A stretch of DNA of 64,000 bases from Thermodesulfobacteriota bacterium (GCA_028278025.1 JANQFE010000024.1:75128-139127); one strand, 5' to 3'. Shown: positions 29,049 to 38,369, numbered from the stretch's first letter. Made by a program: numbers and translations. The notes: generated from the sequence alone by a model not told the origin.

Positions 29049-32000
29049 TTAAATCCTGCTTGACCTTTTTGATGGCCGGGTTTTTCTTATATTCTCTTTT
29101 CGTCTATACTCATTTGCCCTTTCTTCTAAGAGGTTGCAGAATATCTTCCTAAAATTTTCCTCCACAGCCCTGTTCTGGTCCGAACTGTAAAAACAAAAGT
29201 CCAAATCACTACTCTCAATCCTCGCTAACAACTTATTGAACGCTCTTTGGAAGTAGTCCTCTTCATTTTCAACGTCCTTGGCCTTAATCTCAGGATCAGC
29301 TAGACATACCTCTATTGATTCTCTTTTAACCTCGGTTAATTTATCATATGAAGGCAGAGAACTAAGAGAACTCAGCGGATTCTTGTTTGGAACCTTATTG
29401 GTAAAATTAATAACAGCATCAAAAATTCGACTTCCATCAGAAAGATAAAAACAATTTTTATGGTCCTTTTTATCTCTTTCCAAAGCATCCAGTGCCTGGT
29501 CGCCCAGCCAGAGATAGAATCTCTCTTTTCCTTGTTCAAACTCTTGTGTCTCGATGACGCCTAATGCAAAAAGGTCATAAAAGAGGTTTAGATAATCGGT
29601 ATTGGAAAACAGCTGCGTTACATGATATGATGCCAGATCAGTAATATCGTTTAATGCCTTTTTAGGTGCCAGTATATTCATTTCATAATCGACACAGGCC
29701 TGTTCCTCAGGGAAGATGTGATAGATATCCATCATCCAAGAGCGGCTGCGGATTTTTTCCAAATAGGCATCCTGGTAGGCCTTGGTGGTGTTGCAGGTTT
29801 TGGAAACAATCCCATGGACAACCTTGATATAGCCCAGGATCTCGGAGGCCTCGTAGTCTTCAATACGGTTATAAGCACCGAATTTATTAGTCACTTTCTG
29901 TAGTTCCCTTTCCAGCTCGTCCATAAATGTCTTTTCTGCAGGGGTGTTCGGTGACTTATAGAAAAGGTAATGTGAAATCATAACATTGGTTTCATCATAT
30001 TTGAGATAGGTGGAGCATTTGCTGAAATGCTGCGCAATCTGCTTTGCAGCTTCTTCTATCGGCAACGATTTTTTGGAACGGTTGGGGAGATAGTTCAAAA
30101 GATAATCAAAAATATCACGACTCCCCAGTTCATGGTGGCAATCCTCATCCGCCCTTTTGAGAAGGTTTTCACAAAGGTCCCGGGCTTTGACCACGTCAAT
30201 TTTTTCTGAGAAAAGCCTTAAATTTAAATTTTTGTCATCTTTTATCTGCCATTCCAGTGTTTCCAGCCAGCTTCTCACTTTCTCATCAAAATCGATCAGG
30301 CCACACAGATATTCTTCATAGCCGCCCATGTCGGTTACCGGGTGCAGTTTGTCTTTGCCCATTTCTCCGGGAAGCCCGAAGCTGATGTTGGGGCTTTGTG
30401 CCAGTTGTCTCAACTCGGCATTGAGGGCGGCTTCCTGCTCCACAATTTTGTTCCAAACGCTTTGGTCGTGGGTGACGATCTCATTTCTCCAGCGCTCACA
30501 TTCGGACTTCCATTGAGAGACCTTATTGCGTGCTCCGATAAGGGTTGCCATGATGTATCGGTTGGCAATCGCGGCCTTGGTTGTTTTTAAAAGGGACCGT
30601 TCCTTCTTGAGGTACGCCTGCTGCTCTTTCTTCAGGTTTCCAAAAAGAAATCCGCCGCTTGTTTCATTTATTTTTAACAGTGCATTGGCTACTTTACCCT
30701 GGTCATTGTCCCAGTCCTGTTTAATTTTATAGTGTCTGTCTTCCAGCCGTCTCAGCATGGGCTCAATAAAAGCTGTCCCCATCTGGTCCAGAGCCTTGAG
30801 CAAGTAGCCGAAACGGCCTCTCTTGGCATCAATGGCTCCGGGTGTTAGTTTTGTAACAATGAAATTTTTAAGTTTTTCTTCAAAGCTGTTCACCCAGAAG
30901 TCGCTAAAGTTTCTTAGTTTGTTGTGTATCTCACCGGTGTTGCCGTTAATGGCTTCATCCATGGGGCCGTGAAACTTTTCTTTGGCTTCAGCGACCGCTT
31001 TTGTAATGTTATCCCGGTCGGCATCATCACTGGTACACAAAGCATCCAGGCCGTCAAAATTCATTTCCTGCAGCTGTCTGATATCGGTGGTTTTATCCCT
31101 TGGGACACAGATATTAAGTAACCGGTTCATGCTGCTCCGCTGGTTCATAAAATTGTTTTCCCTCTCCGCATCCCATTTCTGCAAAGTGGTGTCATTTAGA
31201 AAGAAGCTCTGGCTTAGAACATTATGCCAGCCGATAAAAAAGTCTTTTGCTTCTTCCAGGACCGTCTCCTGAATCTGTTTTTTATCCTTTCCTGATTCCT
31301 TGCCTTCAGGATAAAAATCAGCCCGCAGGAGATTGTTTTCCTGATCGGGCTTGAAAAGTTCCGCCAGAAACGTTTTTGAAAGCTTCAGAGATAGTTTCTT
31401 CAAGAACCTTTTTCTGGGAAACATGATCCTGTGGGTTGTAAAGGTTGAAAAGAAGGGCTCAAATTGGGGAAAATTTGCCTGAATAATACCGGCATCACCG
31501 GACTTTGTCATGAGTGATATATTGGACAATTCTTCTGCGCTGGTCGACAAGTTATTCTGTATTCTTCTAATAGCACTGTTTACGTTAACCACGTCTTCAT
31601 CCAATTTTTTCCCGGTTTCTTTTTCTGTGAACAGCTCAATAATATCGGAAATCGACGGATAGAGCACATTGGCACGCAGTTTTTCTCCACTAAAAACACT
31701 GTCACTGGGCATATCGATTAAAAACACCCCATCAAAGGCACTTTCCTCAATAGTAGCCATACGCTGTTCATTATAGACAACCGTGAGAGGAGACTGAGGA
31801 GTATAGGTCTGGATCAAGCGGTGGAGCTCACGCAAGACGGCATAAGCCCGTTCGGCCGTATGCTGAAACTCCTGGTTGCCTTTCAGATCACTGAAAGCCG
31901 ACTCCAGGACCAGAAACAAAAAAATGTGAAGTTTTGCTCCCTTTCTCCTGGCAAGCTCACGCAGTACAATGGTCGTGTCCAGAAAACCGCCGGAACCGGT

Positions 32001-32507
32001 ACCTCCCACAAGCGAGCAGGCAATATGGACATTCAACGTCTCATTGGTGCCGATAGAGGCAAAAACATTACTCAGTTTATTCCAGATTGTATTGATATTT
32101 TGAAAAACGGCCAGCCGGCCGATCTGGCGGTACTGACCGGCACCGGCTTCAAAGCTGAGCACTTTATCCGGAATCCGCAACTCGTTGATGAATTTTTTGG
32201 CCTTTACCCAGCGATATTTCTCATTATCACTGCCTTTATCAACTGTCAGGTTTCTGAGCAGGGTCTTTAAATTCTCTCCCTGGTAATGAATATATTCCGA
32301 CAGCTCAATCGGGACCTGGGTGAAAATCGTCTGGCCGCTTTGTCGGCTGGATTCTTCCTGGGCTTTCTCAACCTTATCAAATGAAAGGGTGTCAAGATAA
32401 ATATATTCTACAGTCTCTTCTTCTCGGTACAGGGAGAACTTATACTTCAGGTTTCTGATCGTATTGCCGCCGGTACCGCCTATTCCTATGACTAAATTAA
32501 CGCTCAT
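29049..32507 (-). CDS. soluble tubulin/FtsZ-like protein (tubulin_2/FtsZl type)
   Basis: 1152 residues, no signal peptide or membrane segment. The N-terminus has the nucleotide-binding loop VIGIGGTGGNT (6-16) and the best tubulin signature in the window, SLVGGTGSGGF with GGTGSG at 168-173. Ordinary FtsZ is about 350-400 residues; here the GTPase-type domain is followed by about 800 residues of helical, charged sequence. This matches the tubulin_2/FtsZ-like family described in neighbourhoods with VWA proteins and proposed to remodel membranes. It could be the polymer-forming core to which the two membrane-anchored paralogues add. A 41-base gap separates it from the upstream VWA gene. Confidence 0.9.
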   Translation of the reverse strand: MSVNLVIGIGGTGGNTIRNLKYKFSLYREEETVEYIYLDTLSFDKVEKAQEESSRQSGQTIFTQVPIELSEYIHYQGENLKTLLRNLTVDKGSDNEKYRWVKAKKFINELRIPDKVLSFEAGAGQYRQIGRLAVFQNINTIWNKLSNVFASIGTNETLNVHIACSLVGGTGSGGFLDTTIVLRELARRKGAKLHIFLFLVLESAFSDLKGNQEFQHTAERAYAVLRELHRLIQTYTPQSPLTVVYNEQRMATIEESAFDGVFLIDMPSDSVFSGEKLRANVLYPSISDIIELFTEKETGKKLDEDVVNVNSAIRRIQNNLSTSAEELSNISLMTKSGDAGIIQANFPQFEPFFSTFTTHRIMFPRKRFLKKLSLKLSKTFLAELFKPDQENNLLRADFYPEGKESGKDKKQIQETVLEEAKDFFIGWHNVLSQSFFLNDTTLQKWDAERENNFMNQRSSMNRLLNICVPRDKTTDIRQLQEMNFDGLDALCTSDDADRDNITKAVAEAKEKFHGPMDEAINGNTGEIHNKLRNFSDFWVNSFEEKLKNFIVTKLTPGAIDAKRGRFGYLLKALDQMGTAFIEPMLRRLEDRHYKIKQDWDNDQGKVANALLKINETSGGFLFGNLKKEQQAYLKKERSLLKTTKAAIANRYIMATLIGARNKVSQWKSECERWRNEIVTHDQSVWNKIVEQEAALNAELRQLAQSPNISFGLPGEMGKDKLHPVTDMGGYEEYLCGLIDFDEKVRSWLETLEWQIKDDKNLNLRLFSEKIDVVKARDLCENLLKRADEDCHHELGSRDIFDYLLNYLPNRSKKSLPIEEAAKQIAQHFSKCSTYLKYDETNVMISHYLFYKSPNTPAEKTFMDELERELQKVTNKFGAYNRIEDYEASEILGYIKVVHGIVSKTCNTTKAYQDAYLEKIRSRSWMMDIYHIFPEEQACVDYEMNILAPKKALNDITDLASYHVTQLFSNTDYLNLFYDLFALGVIETQEFEQGKERFYLWLGDQALDALERDKKDHKNCFYLSDGSRIFDAVINFTNKVPNKNPLSSLSSLPSYDKLTEVKRESIEVCLADPEIKAKDVENEEDYFQRAFNKLLARIESSDLDFCFYSSDQNRAVEENFRKIFCNLLEERANEYRRKENIRKTRPSKRSSRI

Positions 32508-32548
32508 AGTGCTCTCCTTTGATTGATGTTTTTTACTTTTTAGGTGCT

Positions 32549-34888
32549 TTATTCAATCAAATACGTTAAAGAGTATTCATCATCATCCGGAATGCTTTCC
32601 GGCTCGTTGGGAGACAAGGACTGTTGATAATCAGGCATTGTTTCATCTTCTTTTTTAGTCTTGCTTTTGAAATAATAAACTTCTATTTCATTGCGTAAAA
32701 GGCTGCGGGTAACACGAAACCCTGTAATAGCGTCTTCCAGTCTTTTCTGCATTTCAGGCCAGGGGATGGACTTTCGCATCAAAATAAGTTTAAGCATTAA
32801 GGAAAAGGGGAAAAAGGTTTCAAACCCGAATCCCGTATTGCCAAAATAGATCCTGCGGTAGTGTTTTACGCTTTTTGAAAAACCGCTTACAGCGGGATCA
32901 TCAAAATTTTTATGAAAACAAAGCTTTGCCCGCTTTACTCTGATGATATAATCTCGCAACATGAGAACCGACCAGGCAATGCCTTCCTTTAAAATCAGTA
33001 CAACATCAATCAACAGCCATAAGATCAAGAAAAGAAAGGGCACTCCCAGAAGTATTGATTCATTAAACGGAATTCCGATATGCGGTTCGGTTGTGTTTAA
33101 ATAAGGTCCTTTAAAACGGTAGATAAAATATTTGGGATTCAGGTATTCGGTATTAACGGAAAATTTTATATCGGCTTTTCCATTCCTTAAAACAGCCGTC
33201 AGTGGTCGGAATCTGTCATTAATCTTTATTGATGCATAAAGTGCATTAGGACCTAAAGAAGCATTCGGCTGTAAAAAGATTTTTGGGCTTATTGTTTCAT
33301 TTGCCGCATTTAAAAACTGGGCCATTAAAAGTTTTTCTGGGGATTTGCTTAGTTCCGTCAGCGGCAAAACCCGAGACGGATTGCGAAAATCTGTAATCTC
33401 AATTCCGATATCAGTAGCCGCTTTACCGAACTTCAAGGAGATTGATTCTGGTTTGATCAGATTAATTACCAGAGGGACTGAATCTGTAACTTCAAATGGC
33501 TGTTCTGCTCCTTCAAAAATTATTTGATCGCCTGATTTGACTGTCGGGCTGTAACCTGTTATCAGCGCTTTATGAATACCAAAGGTTTCGGGCTGAAACT
33601 CTTTTATTGACTCAAAAATTCCATCTTGAACTAAGTGCATCTTAAGCGTGTACGTTTTACCATTGGGTGCAATGATGGTCGACTCAACCAGGTAGGGGCA
33701 ACCCGGCTTATCAATAAACGGCTCACCGGTTCTTGATGAGGAGACAAACCAACGGATTTTTGTCGGGACACTGGGTATTCTTGTATGAATACCAGGTACA
33801 GCGAATCTTACCGTATCATAATATTGTTCAACTCTTATTTCAGTATTCTTATTGCCCCCGAACTGCCAGATGCCTTTTTCAGGATCGGTAAACCCGTAAA
33901 TTATATAGGTATTTGCGCGTTCCACGATATGTTTATTCATAAAAACCTTCTGCCCATCCGGTTTGTAAATTTGGATGGTTGCCCCCGGATTCTGCTGGTA
34001 TACAATAAAATGTACTTTGCTCAGATAGCAGGGGCAGTCAAATTCATTCTGAACGATATTATATTGAATGTTAATAAGGTCTTTTATAACTTCATCTATA
34101 TAGGAATTCAGTTTATGGTTATAATCCAGTTGCCTGGCAATTTTTGACAGCTTTTCCCAATTTGGCCCGACAGACTCCCAGTAAGGGAAAGCATCGTTCA
34201 TGGCAAGCACATACAGCGGAAGTTTCCGTCCGCTATTGCTTGCTTCCTTTTTTGTATGATTAATTAATTTTTTCAGATCCCTCCAGTAACGGTCGGAATA
34301 AAAACGTCCGCTTCGCAAATAGGGGTTGATTTCAGAATAAGGCTTTCCGTCTGTAATTAAATATATTGCCGGTTTTCTTTCATGTATGGTATCCGCCCCA
34401 AAAGAAATGGCTTTAAAGAGTTCCAAAGCCTTGTGAAATGCTGCGATTAAATGGGTATCTCCTAAATTTTTTTCTTCCAATGAGGCTTTTAATTTTGTGA
34501 GATTGTGCAAGGCATCTTTCCTTAAACCCTCACCGTCGATTAAAAACCACGGCACCAATACCTGAGCATCACTACCGAACTCTACCACTGCAATTCGATG
34601 AGAATGTGGACGCCCTCTTGCAATTGACTGCTTGCTTTGGGCTTCCAGTTTGTTAATAAAATTTCTAATGGCGTCAATTCTGTAACCATGCTTATCATTG
34701 GGTTCCGGATGAGCCTTTGACCCTTTATTCCGACCCGACATGCTACCGGACTGATCCAGCAGAATAATGATATCTGTGCCCGGTTTATCAGGTACAGGCA
34801 CACCAGTTTCAGCCTGGGCCAAAACTGGATGGAGAATGCCCAAAACCAAACAGTAAATTAGTGCCAATATTTTTATCTTAAACAGCAT
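32549..34888 (-). CDS. secreted, membrane-anchored VWA domain protein
   Basis: 779 residues. Signal peptide (1-25, VLAQA); VWA domain about 36-290 with intact MIDAS LLDQSGSMSG (45-52) and YLITDGKP; beta-sandwich-rich periplasmic region to about 600; membrane segment 612-634; cytoplasmic tail of about 145 residues ending in an acidic stretch. This is again a periplasmic VWA joined to the cytoplasm by one membrane crossing, but with no nucleotide-binding domain. It lies 11 bases after the CAP-domain gene and immediately before the tubulin-like genes. No MoxR AAA+ partner, common for VWA proteins, is seen in the cluster. Confidence 0.87.
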   Translation of the reverse strand: MLFKIKILALIYCLVLGILHPVLAQAETGVPVPDKPGTDIIILLDQSGSMSGRNKGSKAHPEPNDKHGYRIDAIRNFINKLEAQSKQSIARGRPHSHRIAVVEFGSDAQVLVPWFLIDGEGLRKDALHNLTKLKASLEEKNLGDTHLIAAFHKALELFKAISFGADTIHERKPAIYLITDGKPYSEINPYLRSGRFYSDRYWRDLKKLINHTKKEASNSGRKLPLYVLAMNDAFPYWESVGPNWEKLSKIARQLDYNHKLNSYIDEVIKDLINIQYNIVQNEFDCPCYLSKVHFIVYQQNPGATIQIYKPDGQKVFMNKHIVERANTYIIYGFTDPEKGIWQFGGNKNTEIRVEQYYDTVRFAVPGIHTRIPSVPTKIRWFVSSSRTGEPFIDKPGCPYLVESTIIAPNGKTYTLKMHLVQDGIFESIKEFQPETFGIHKALITGYSPTVKSGDQIIFEGAEQPFEVTDSVPLVINLIKPESISLKFGKAATDIGIEITDFRNPSRVLPLTELSKSPEKLLMAQFLNAANETISPKIFLQPNASLGPNALYASIKINDRFRPLTAVLRNGKADIKFSVNTEYLNPKYFIYRFKGPYLNTTEPHIGIPFNESILLGVPFLFLILWLLIDVVLILKEGIAWSVLMLRDYIIRVKRAKLCFHKNFDDPAVSGFSKSVKHYRRIYFGNTGFGFETFFPFSLMLKLILMRKSIPWPEMQKRLEDAITGFRVTRSLLRNEIEVYYFKSKTKKEDETMPDYQQSLSPNEPESIPDDDEYSLTYLIE

Positions 34889-34898
34889 TTTTTTCGAC

Positions 34899-35807
34899 CT
34901 AGAAAATTTTTATTGGCTGCCCGGGATAAAACTTTTGATCAACGGACAAGCATAATTCGTAAACTCCTTTTTTTGCAAATCGGACTTTTAAAACAAACTT
35001 TACATCATCGAGCCATTCAACCTTGATAGGAATTTTATCCTGGACCTTGGCCTTAACAAATCCCCGGTAGTGACGCTGGAAAAAAAAGTCTATGTTCCGG
35101 GTGCCCTTAGGCTTCAGTAGACTTCCTCGGAAAATAAAGGTGCTGCCTTTTTTAGCCCGTAGGGGAATATCATCGTCGAAGATGGCAACCGTAGCGCTGA
35201 AATCCTGGGTTATGTAAACATCTTTATCGTTGGCGTATACTCCCACGCCGATATGGGTAAAATCTTTTTTCAGGATGCTGGCACGTGAATCAGGTTCATT
35301 CATCCAGCCGTTAATTGCCTCTCTTGCCAACTGTTCTTGGTCTGTCGGGGCATTAACAAATCTAAAAATATTTTCCGAGATGCCGCCATAAAGTCGACTG
35401 TATAGAACTATCTTCCTGTCAGTTGGTGAAAGCCCTTCAGGAGATTCATTAGAAAAATAGTTACGCTCACCCATATCTCGGCTATGATTATAGGCCATGT
35501 TGGTTAAACCTTTATCCACTGCCAGGGGTGGAAGGTTGTTCTGGGTTCTATACTCATTAGTGTATTTAATAATCAGCTCGACGGTCTGATTGTCATTTTT
35601 GACAGGCACCGATTTATATTTCACATCCCAAATAACCTGATTGGTTTGTTGTTCAGTTACATTACTCTTTTCCTCAATGTGCTCAGGAGGGAAAAAACGG
35701 TTTTTAATTTTTAGCAGAGGTTCATTTAAAAATATTATTAAGGCGAACAGCAAAAAATACGGGGCACTGAATAATAAAAATATTCGCCTCAACTTAAACT
35801 GTGTCAT
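34899..35807 (-). CDS. CAP/SCP-domain protein, first gene of the cluster
   Basis: 302 residues. N-terminal signal anchor (about 8-28), then a CAP (cysteine-rich secretory protein, PR-1-like) domain at about 75-208 with the hallmark residues His 108 (YNHSRDMG), Glu 145 (GISENI) and His 185 (THIGVGV), and a C-terminal beta domain (210-302). CAP domains act outside the membrane, binding lipids, glycans or cations. The ribosome-binding site TGAGGATC lies upstream of ATG 35807. It is the most upstream gene of the cluster, so the cluster promoter should lie in 35808-36000; I could not identify convincing -10/-35 boxes. Confidence 0.85.
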   Translation of the reverse strand: MTQFKLRRIFLLFSAPYFLLFALIIFLNEPLLKIKNRFFPPEHIEEKSNVTEQQTNQVIWDVKYKSVPVKNDNQTVELIIKYTNEYRTQNNLPPLAVDKGLTNMAYNHSRDMGERNYFSNESPEGLSPTDRKIVLYSRLYGGISENIFRFVNAPTDQEQLAREAINGWMNEPDSRASILKKDFTHIGVGVYANDKDVYITQDFSATVAIFDDDIPLRAKKGSTFIFRGSLLKPKGTRNIDFFFQRHYRGFVKAKVQDKIPIKVEWLDDVKFVLKVRFAKKGVYELCLSVDQKFYPGQPIKIF

Positions 35808-35933
35808 TAATTGATCCTCACCAAATATATATATCGCATTGACAATTATTAATTTCTATTGAGCAAAACCTCACAGCTGTCTGTTACGAAAGTCCATGCG
35901 ACGATTACCAAATCTTAGGTTCACATAATCATT

Positions 35934-36042
35934 GAGACTGTCGAAAAAATCCAATTTTTGCACTCTTGAAAAATTTGTAAAAAGCAAAATCAACCACTTG
36001 GAAAACTTAACAACATGTTTTTTAGGGTTTTTCAACAGCCTC
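35934..36042. mobile_element. MITE-like element with 15-bp terminal inverted repeats
   Basis: A 109-bp segment bounded by GAGACTGTCGAAAAA and the inverted GAGGCTGTTGAAAAA (13 of 15 match). The ends resemble IS termini, and the segment is too short for a transposase. The 69-codon minus-strand reading frame crossing it is not treated as a gene. It lies about 130 bases upstream of the CAP gene start and could affect expression of the large cluster. Confidence 0.55.
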
Positions 36043-36771
36043 ACTACATATCTTGCTTGTATCATCATCAAAAAGGACAATTAGGGCAGAACATTTTACA
36101 GATTTCATTCTAGGTGATACAAAATACGGTTATGCCTATTAGCAATAATAGGGGCAGCCGACTATTTAACTTAAATATGTAATGGTCTGTTCAGTATAAA
36201 GATTGGAAGAGAAGAGAAAGGTTGCCCCTTTTTTCCCTCCTTTGATGGCTTATAAAAAATCCCCAATTGTTATAAATGACTTTTTTAGGTTTCTAATATA
36301 CTATTTGCGTATAATTTGCAAGCAAAAAATATAATAGGTTTAAAATATATGCATAGGGTCTTTTTTGCAAATAACTGGATAGATTAGGCATAGGATATTA
36401 AAATCTTCTTCAAAACCTTACAAGCTGGATCCCACTAAACGAGTTGGTGGGACACAATATAGTGGGGTATTTAGCATACCGTCCAATGTGCCTTTAAGTT
36501 TGCCTTTCTTTGCTAATTCCAGCCGGGGCTATTTCAGACAGGATGAACCCCCTTCGACTCCGCTCAGGGCTTCAGTAGGATGTACAGAATAAACAAGAAC
36601 TAAAAAGTTGTCGGCGTTCTTCAAACCGTTTTCCTTCCTTTTCTGTTGGAAGCAGTCGGGTAAGATCAATTGTACATTCTAATTGCGTGGAATTTATTCT
36701 GTGGCAGGTGAGAATGCTTGCAGTGTTCATCAACAATGGTGGCTCTGATGTTTGTGTAGTATCTTTATCAT
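36043..36771. other. intergenic region without a supported gene
   Basis: AT-rich spacer. It holds a short hairpin with a GCAA loop (CCTATTA/TAATAGG at 36135-36152) and remnants resembling dispersed intergenic repeats (around 36541-36570). No reading frame looks coding. Confidence 0.5.
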
Positions 36772-36959
36772 TTAGAACTTTGGTTTAATGCCAGCCTGTT
36801 TGCACAACTCGTTTGCTGTAATCCTGTCAAGAACACGATGTCTTTTTACAGGCAGGGTTTTTATATCGTTGGTATAAATGGAGTGATTTGCTCCTTCGCG
36901 CAGCATGCGAAATCCATTTTTTCCAAGTACCGTATCAAATCCTTTCTCTTAACCGACAC
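36772..36959 (-). pseudogene. hicA: hicA mRNA-interferase toxin, frameshifted
   Basis: Reading from GTG 36959 gives a HicA start (VKRKDLIRYLEK). The frame then switches by one base near 36920 in a run of six A, and the remainder reads GFRMLREGANHSIYTND, KTLPVKRHRVLDRITANEL and CKQAGIKPKF to the stop at 36772, all typical HicA sequence including the catalytic His in the GANHSIY motif. One extra A (an AAT codon for Asn) would restore a 63-residue protein. It overlaps the end of hicB. Either the toxin is dead and hicB is an orphan, or the run is miscalled in the assembly. Confidence 0.82.
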
Positions 36960-37179
36960 TGCTGACCTCAACCGGCAGTTGTTCAATAAGACAATTGCCG
37001 GGGGGTATGACTTGACCCTGTTCCTGATAAGCCAAAACCATCTCCTGCAAGGCATCTTTTAACATTGCCCGGCATTCTTCCAAATCTTTACCCTCAGTAA
37101 TTACTTCCGGCCACTCTACCAGCTGACCCATATAACCGGAATCAATTTTGGTGTATTTTGCCGTATAATTGGTTAACAT
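36949..37179 (-). CDS. hicB: HicB-family antitoxin
   Basis: 76 residues from ATG 37179, chosen for its GAGGTGAT ribosome-binding site; an in-frame GTG at 37188 is less likely. The sequence shows the HicB partial RNase H-like fold pattern: GYMGQLVEWPEVITEGKDLE followed by a helix ECRAMLKDALQEMVLAYQEQ. There is no long C-terminal DNA-binding domain, as in the short HicB class. The toxin gene lies immediately downstream with overlapping ends and is frameshifted. In intact modules HicB neutralises HicA. Confidence 0.82.
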   Translation of the reverse strand: MLTNYTAKYTKIDSGYMGQLVEWPEVITEGKDLEECRAMLKDALQEMVLAYQEQGQVIPPGNCLIEQLPVEVSSVG

Positions 37180-37304
37180 AACCATCACCTCATAAAGTGA
37201 TGCTCCTCGTGCACAGTGCGGGACATCCCGGTGTTTAATTTAATTATTTTGATGCGTGTCGCTTTACTCCGCTGACAAAGCAGGGCTTGCGCGGTACATT
37301 CCGG

Positions 37305-37886
37305 TCAAACATAACAATAAATTATATTCATATTGGATGAGCTTCCGTCGTAATAAAGGGAAATACCGTTGTCGCCCACGGCAAACACATCGGTTGACGA
37401 GGCCGCCCAGACCCCTTCAAGTATCTCACCGGTATTGCTTTTCAGGTAGCTGGTTGACCAGCTGGTGCCGTTATAGTGCACAACAACACCGTTAGGTCCG
37501 ACCGCAAACACATCGGAGGAGGAACTCCCCCAGACATCATAAAGCTGTTCAGTTGTCGTGCTGGTCATGGCCGACCAGGACGTTCCGTTGTAATGGGCAA
37601 TGGTACCGGTGGCTCCAACCGCGAAGACATCACTGGCGCTGCGGCCCCACACAGCGTGCAGATCCTTGCCCAACCCGGTTGAGGTCTGGGTCCAGTTGCT
37701 GCCGTCGTAGTGCAGCACCACATCGCTATAGCCGACCGCCCAGATGTCGGATGCCGAGCTGCCCCAGATGTCAAGCAGGGTGTCCGTGGTTACACCGGTC
37801 ACCTGGGTCCAGCCGGCCTGGGCCGCGCGTAGCGGGATGATGATAATCAGGGTGATTGCCAGAATGGTATATGCAATATGTTTCAT
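37305..37886 (-). CDS. short secreted beta-propeller-like repeat protein
   Basis: 193 residues from ATG 37886, which has a strong GGGGGAG ribosome-binding site and begins a signal peptide (1-22, RAAQA). The mature part has four to five repeats of about 38-40 residues with the pattern DVWGSSSSDVFAVG then HYNGTSWS. Such repeats form propeller blades; full-length relatives normally have more blades or C-terminal domains, so this looks truncated at its 3' end (the last repeat breaks off in NMNIIYCYV). Function unknown. Confidence 0.7.
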   Translation of the reverse strand: MKHIAYTILAITLIIIIPLRAAQAGWTQVTGVTTDTLLDIWGSSASDIWAVGYSDVVLHYDGSNWTQTSTGLGKDLHAVWGRSASDVFAVGATGTIAHYNGTSWSAMTSTTTEQLYDVWGSSSSDVFAVGPNGVVVHYNGTSWSTSYLKSNTGEILEGVWAASSTDVFAVGDNGISLYYDGSSSNMNIIYCYV

Positions 37887-37915
37887 GATGTCTCCCCCTT
37901 TGTTTAAAATTACTC

Positions 37916-37982
37916 TGACAGGATATACAGGATTGACATGATTTTCCAACATCCCGTTTATCCAGTTAATCAGGTCTAAAAC
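37916..37982. repeat. dispersed repeat, copy 1
   Basis: Begins TGACAGGATATACAGGATTG and ends ATCCAGTTAATCAGGTCTAA. The two ends are approximate inverted complements of each other. A second copy lies at 38277. Confidence 0.7.
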
Positions 37983-38276
37983 AGCATTGCCACACCCTGC
38001 CCGGTGAATTTGTTCCCGCGACACTGCGGAAGCAAAAATGTTCACCTTTACTTTGATATCATATTTAGTGATCTCAAAGAAGTGAATACTTTATTCGTCA
38101 GCTAAAACATGAAATCAGGAGGGAATCTTTGATAGGATATCTTTTGCTACTAATCATATTTTTTGCCTATAAGCAAAAAAAATAGCTAATATTTTTGCTT
38201 GTGCGCAAAATAATTGTTTGCATATATTTGCATTTATTATAGTTTCTTCTAATAGGAAAAGTATTTTGATTATTTT

Positions 38277-38369
38277 TGACAGGATATACAGGATTGACAT
38301 GATTTTCCAACATGAAAACGGCAATGTTGGAAACATAATCCCGTACATCCAGTTAATCCGGTCTAAAAA
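38277..38369. repeat. dispersed repeat, copy 2 with internal hairpin insertion
   Basis: Same ends as copy 1 but longer by about 26 bases; the extra sequence creates a perfect 7-bp hairpin CCAACAT/ATGTTGG (38307-38330). Confidence 0.7.

Noticed and set aside
29049-32507. Ordinary cell-division FtsZ
   Set aside because: The protein is 1152 residues, lies in a VWA cluster and is only tubulin-like in its N-terminal loops; no ftsA, ftsQ or mur genes are nearby.
35871-36080. 69-codon minus-strand frame
   Set aside because: Lies across the MITE-like element; explained by repeat sequence rather than a gene.
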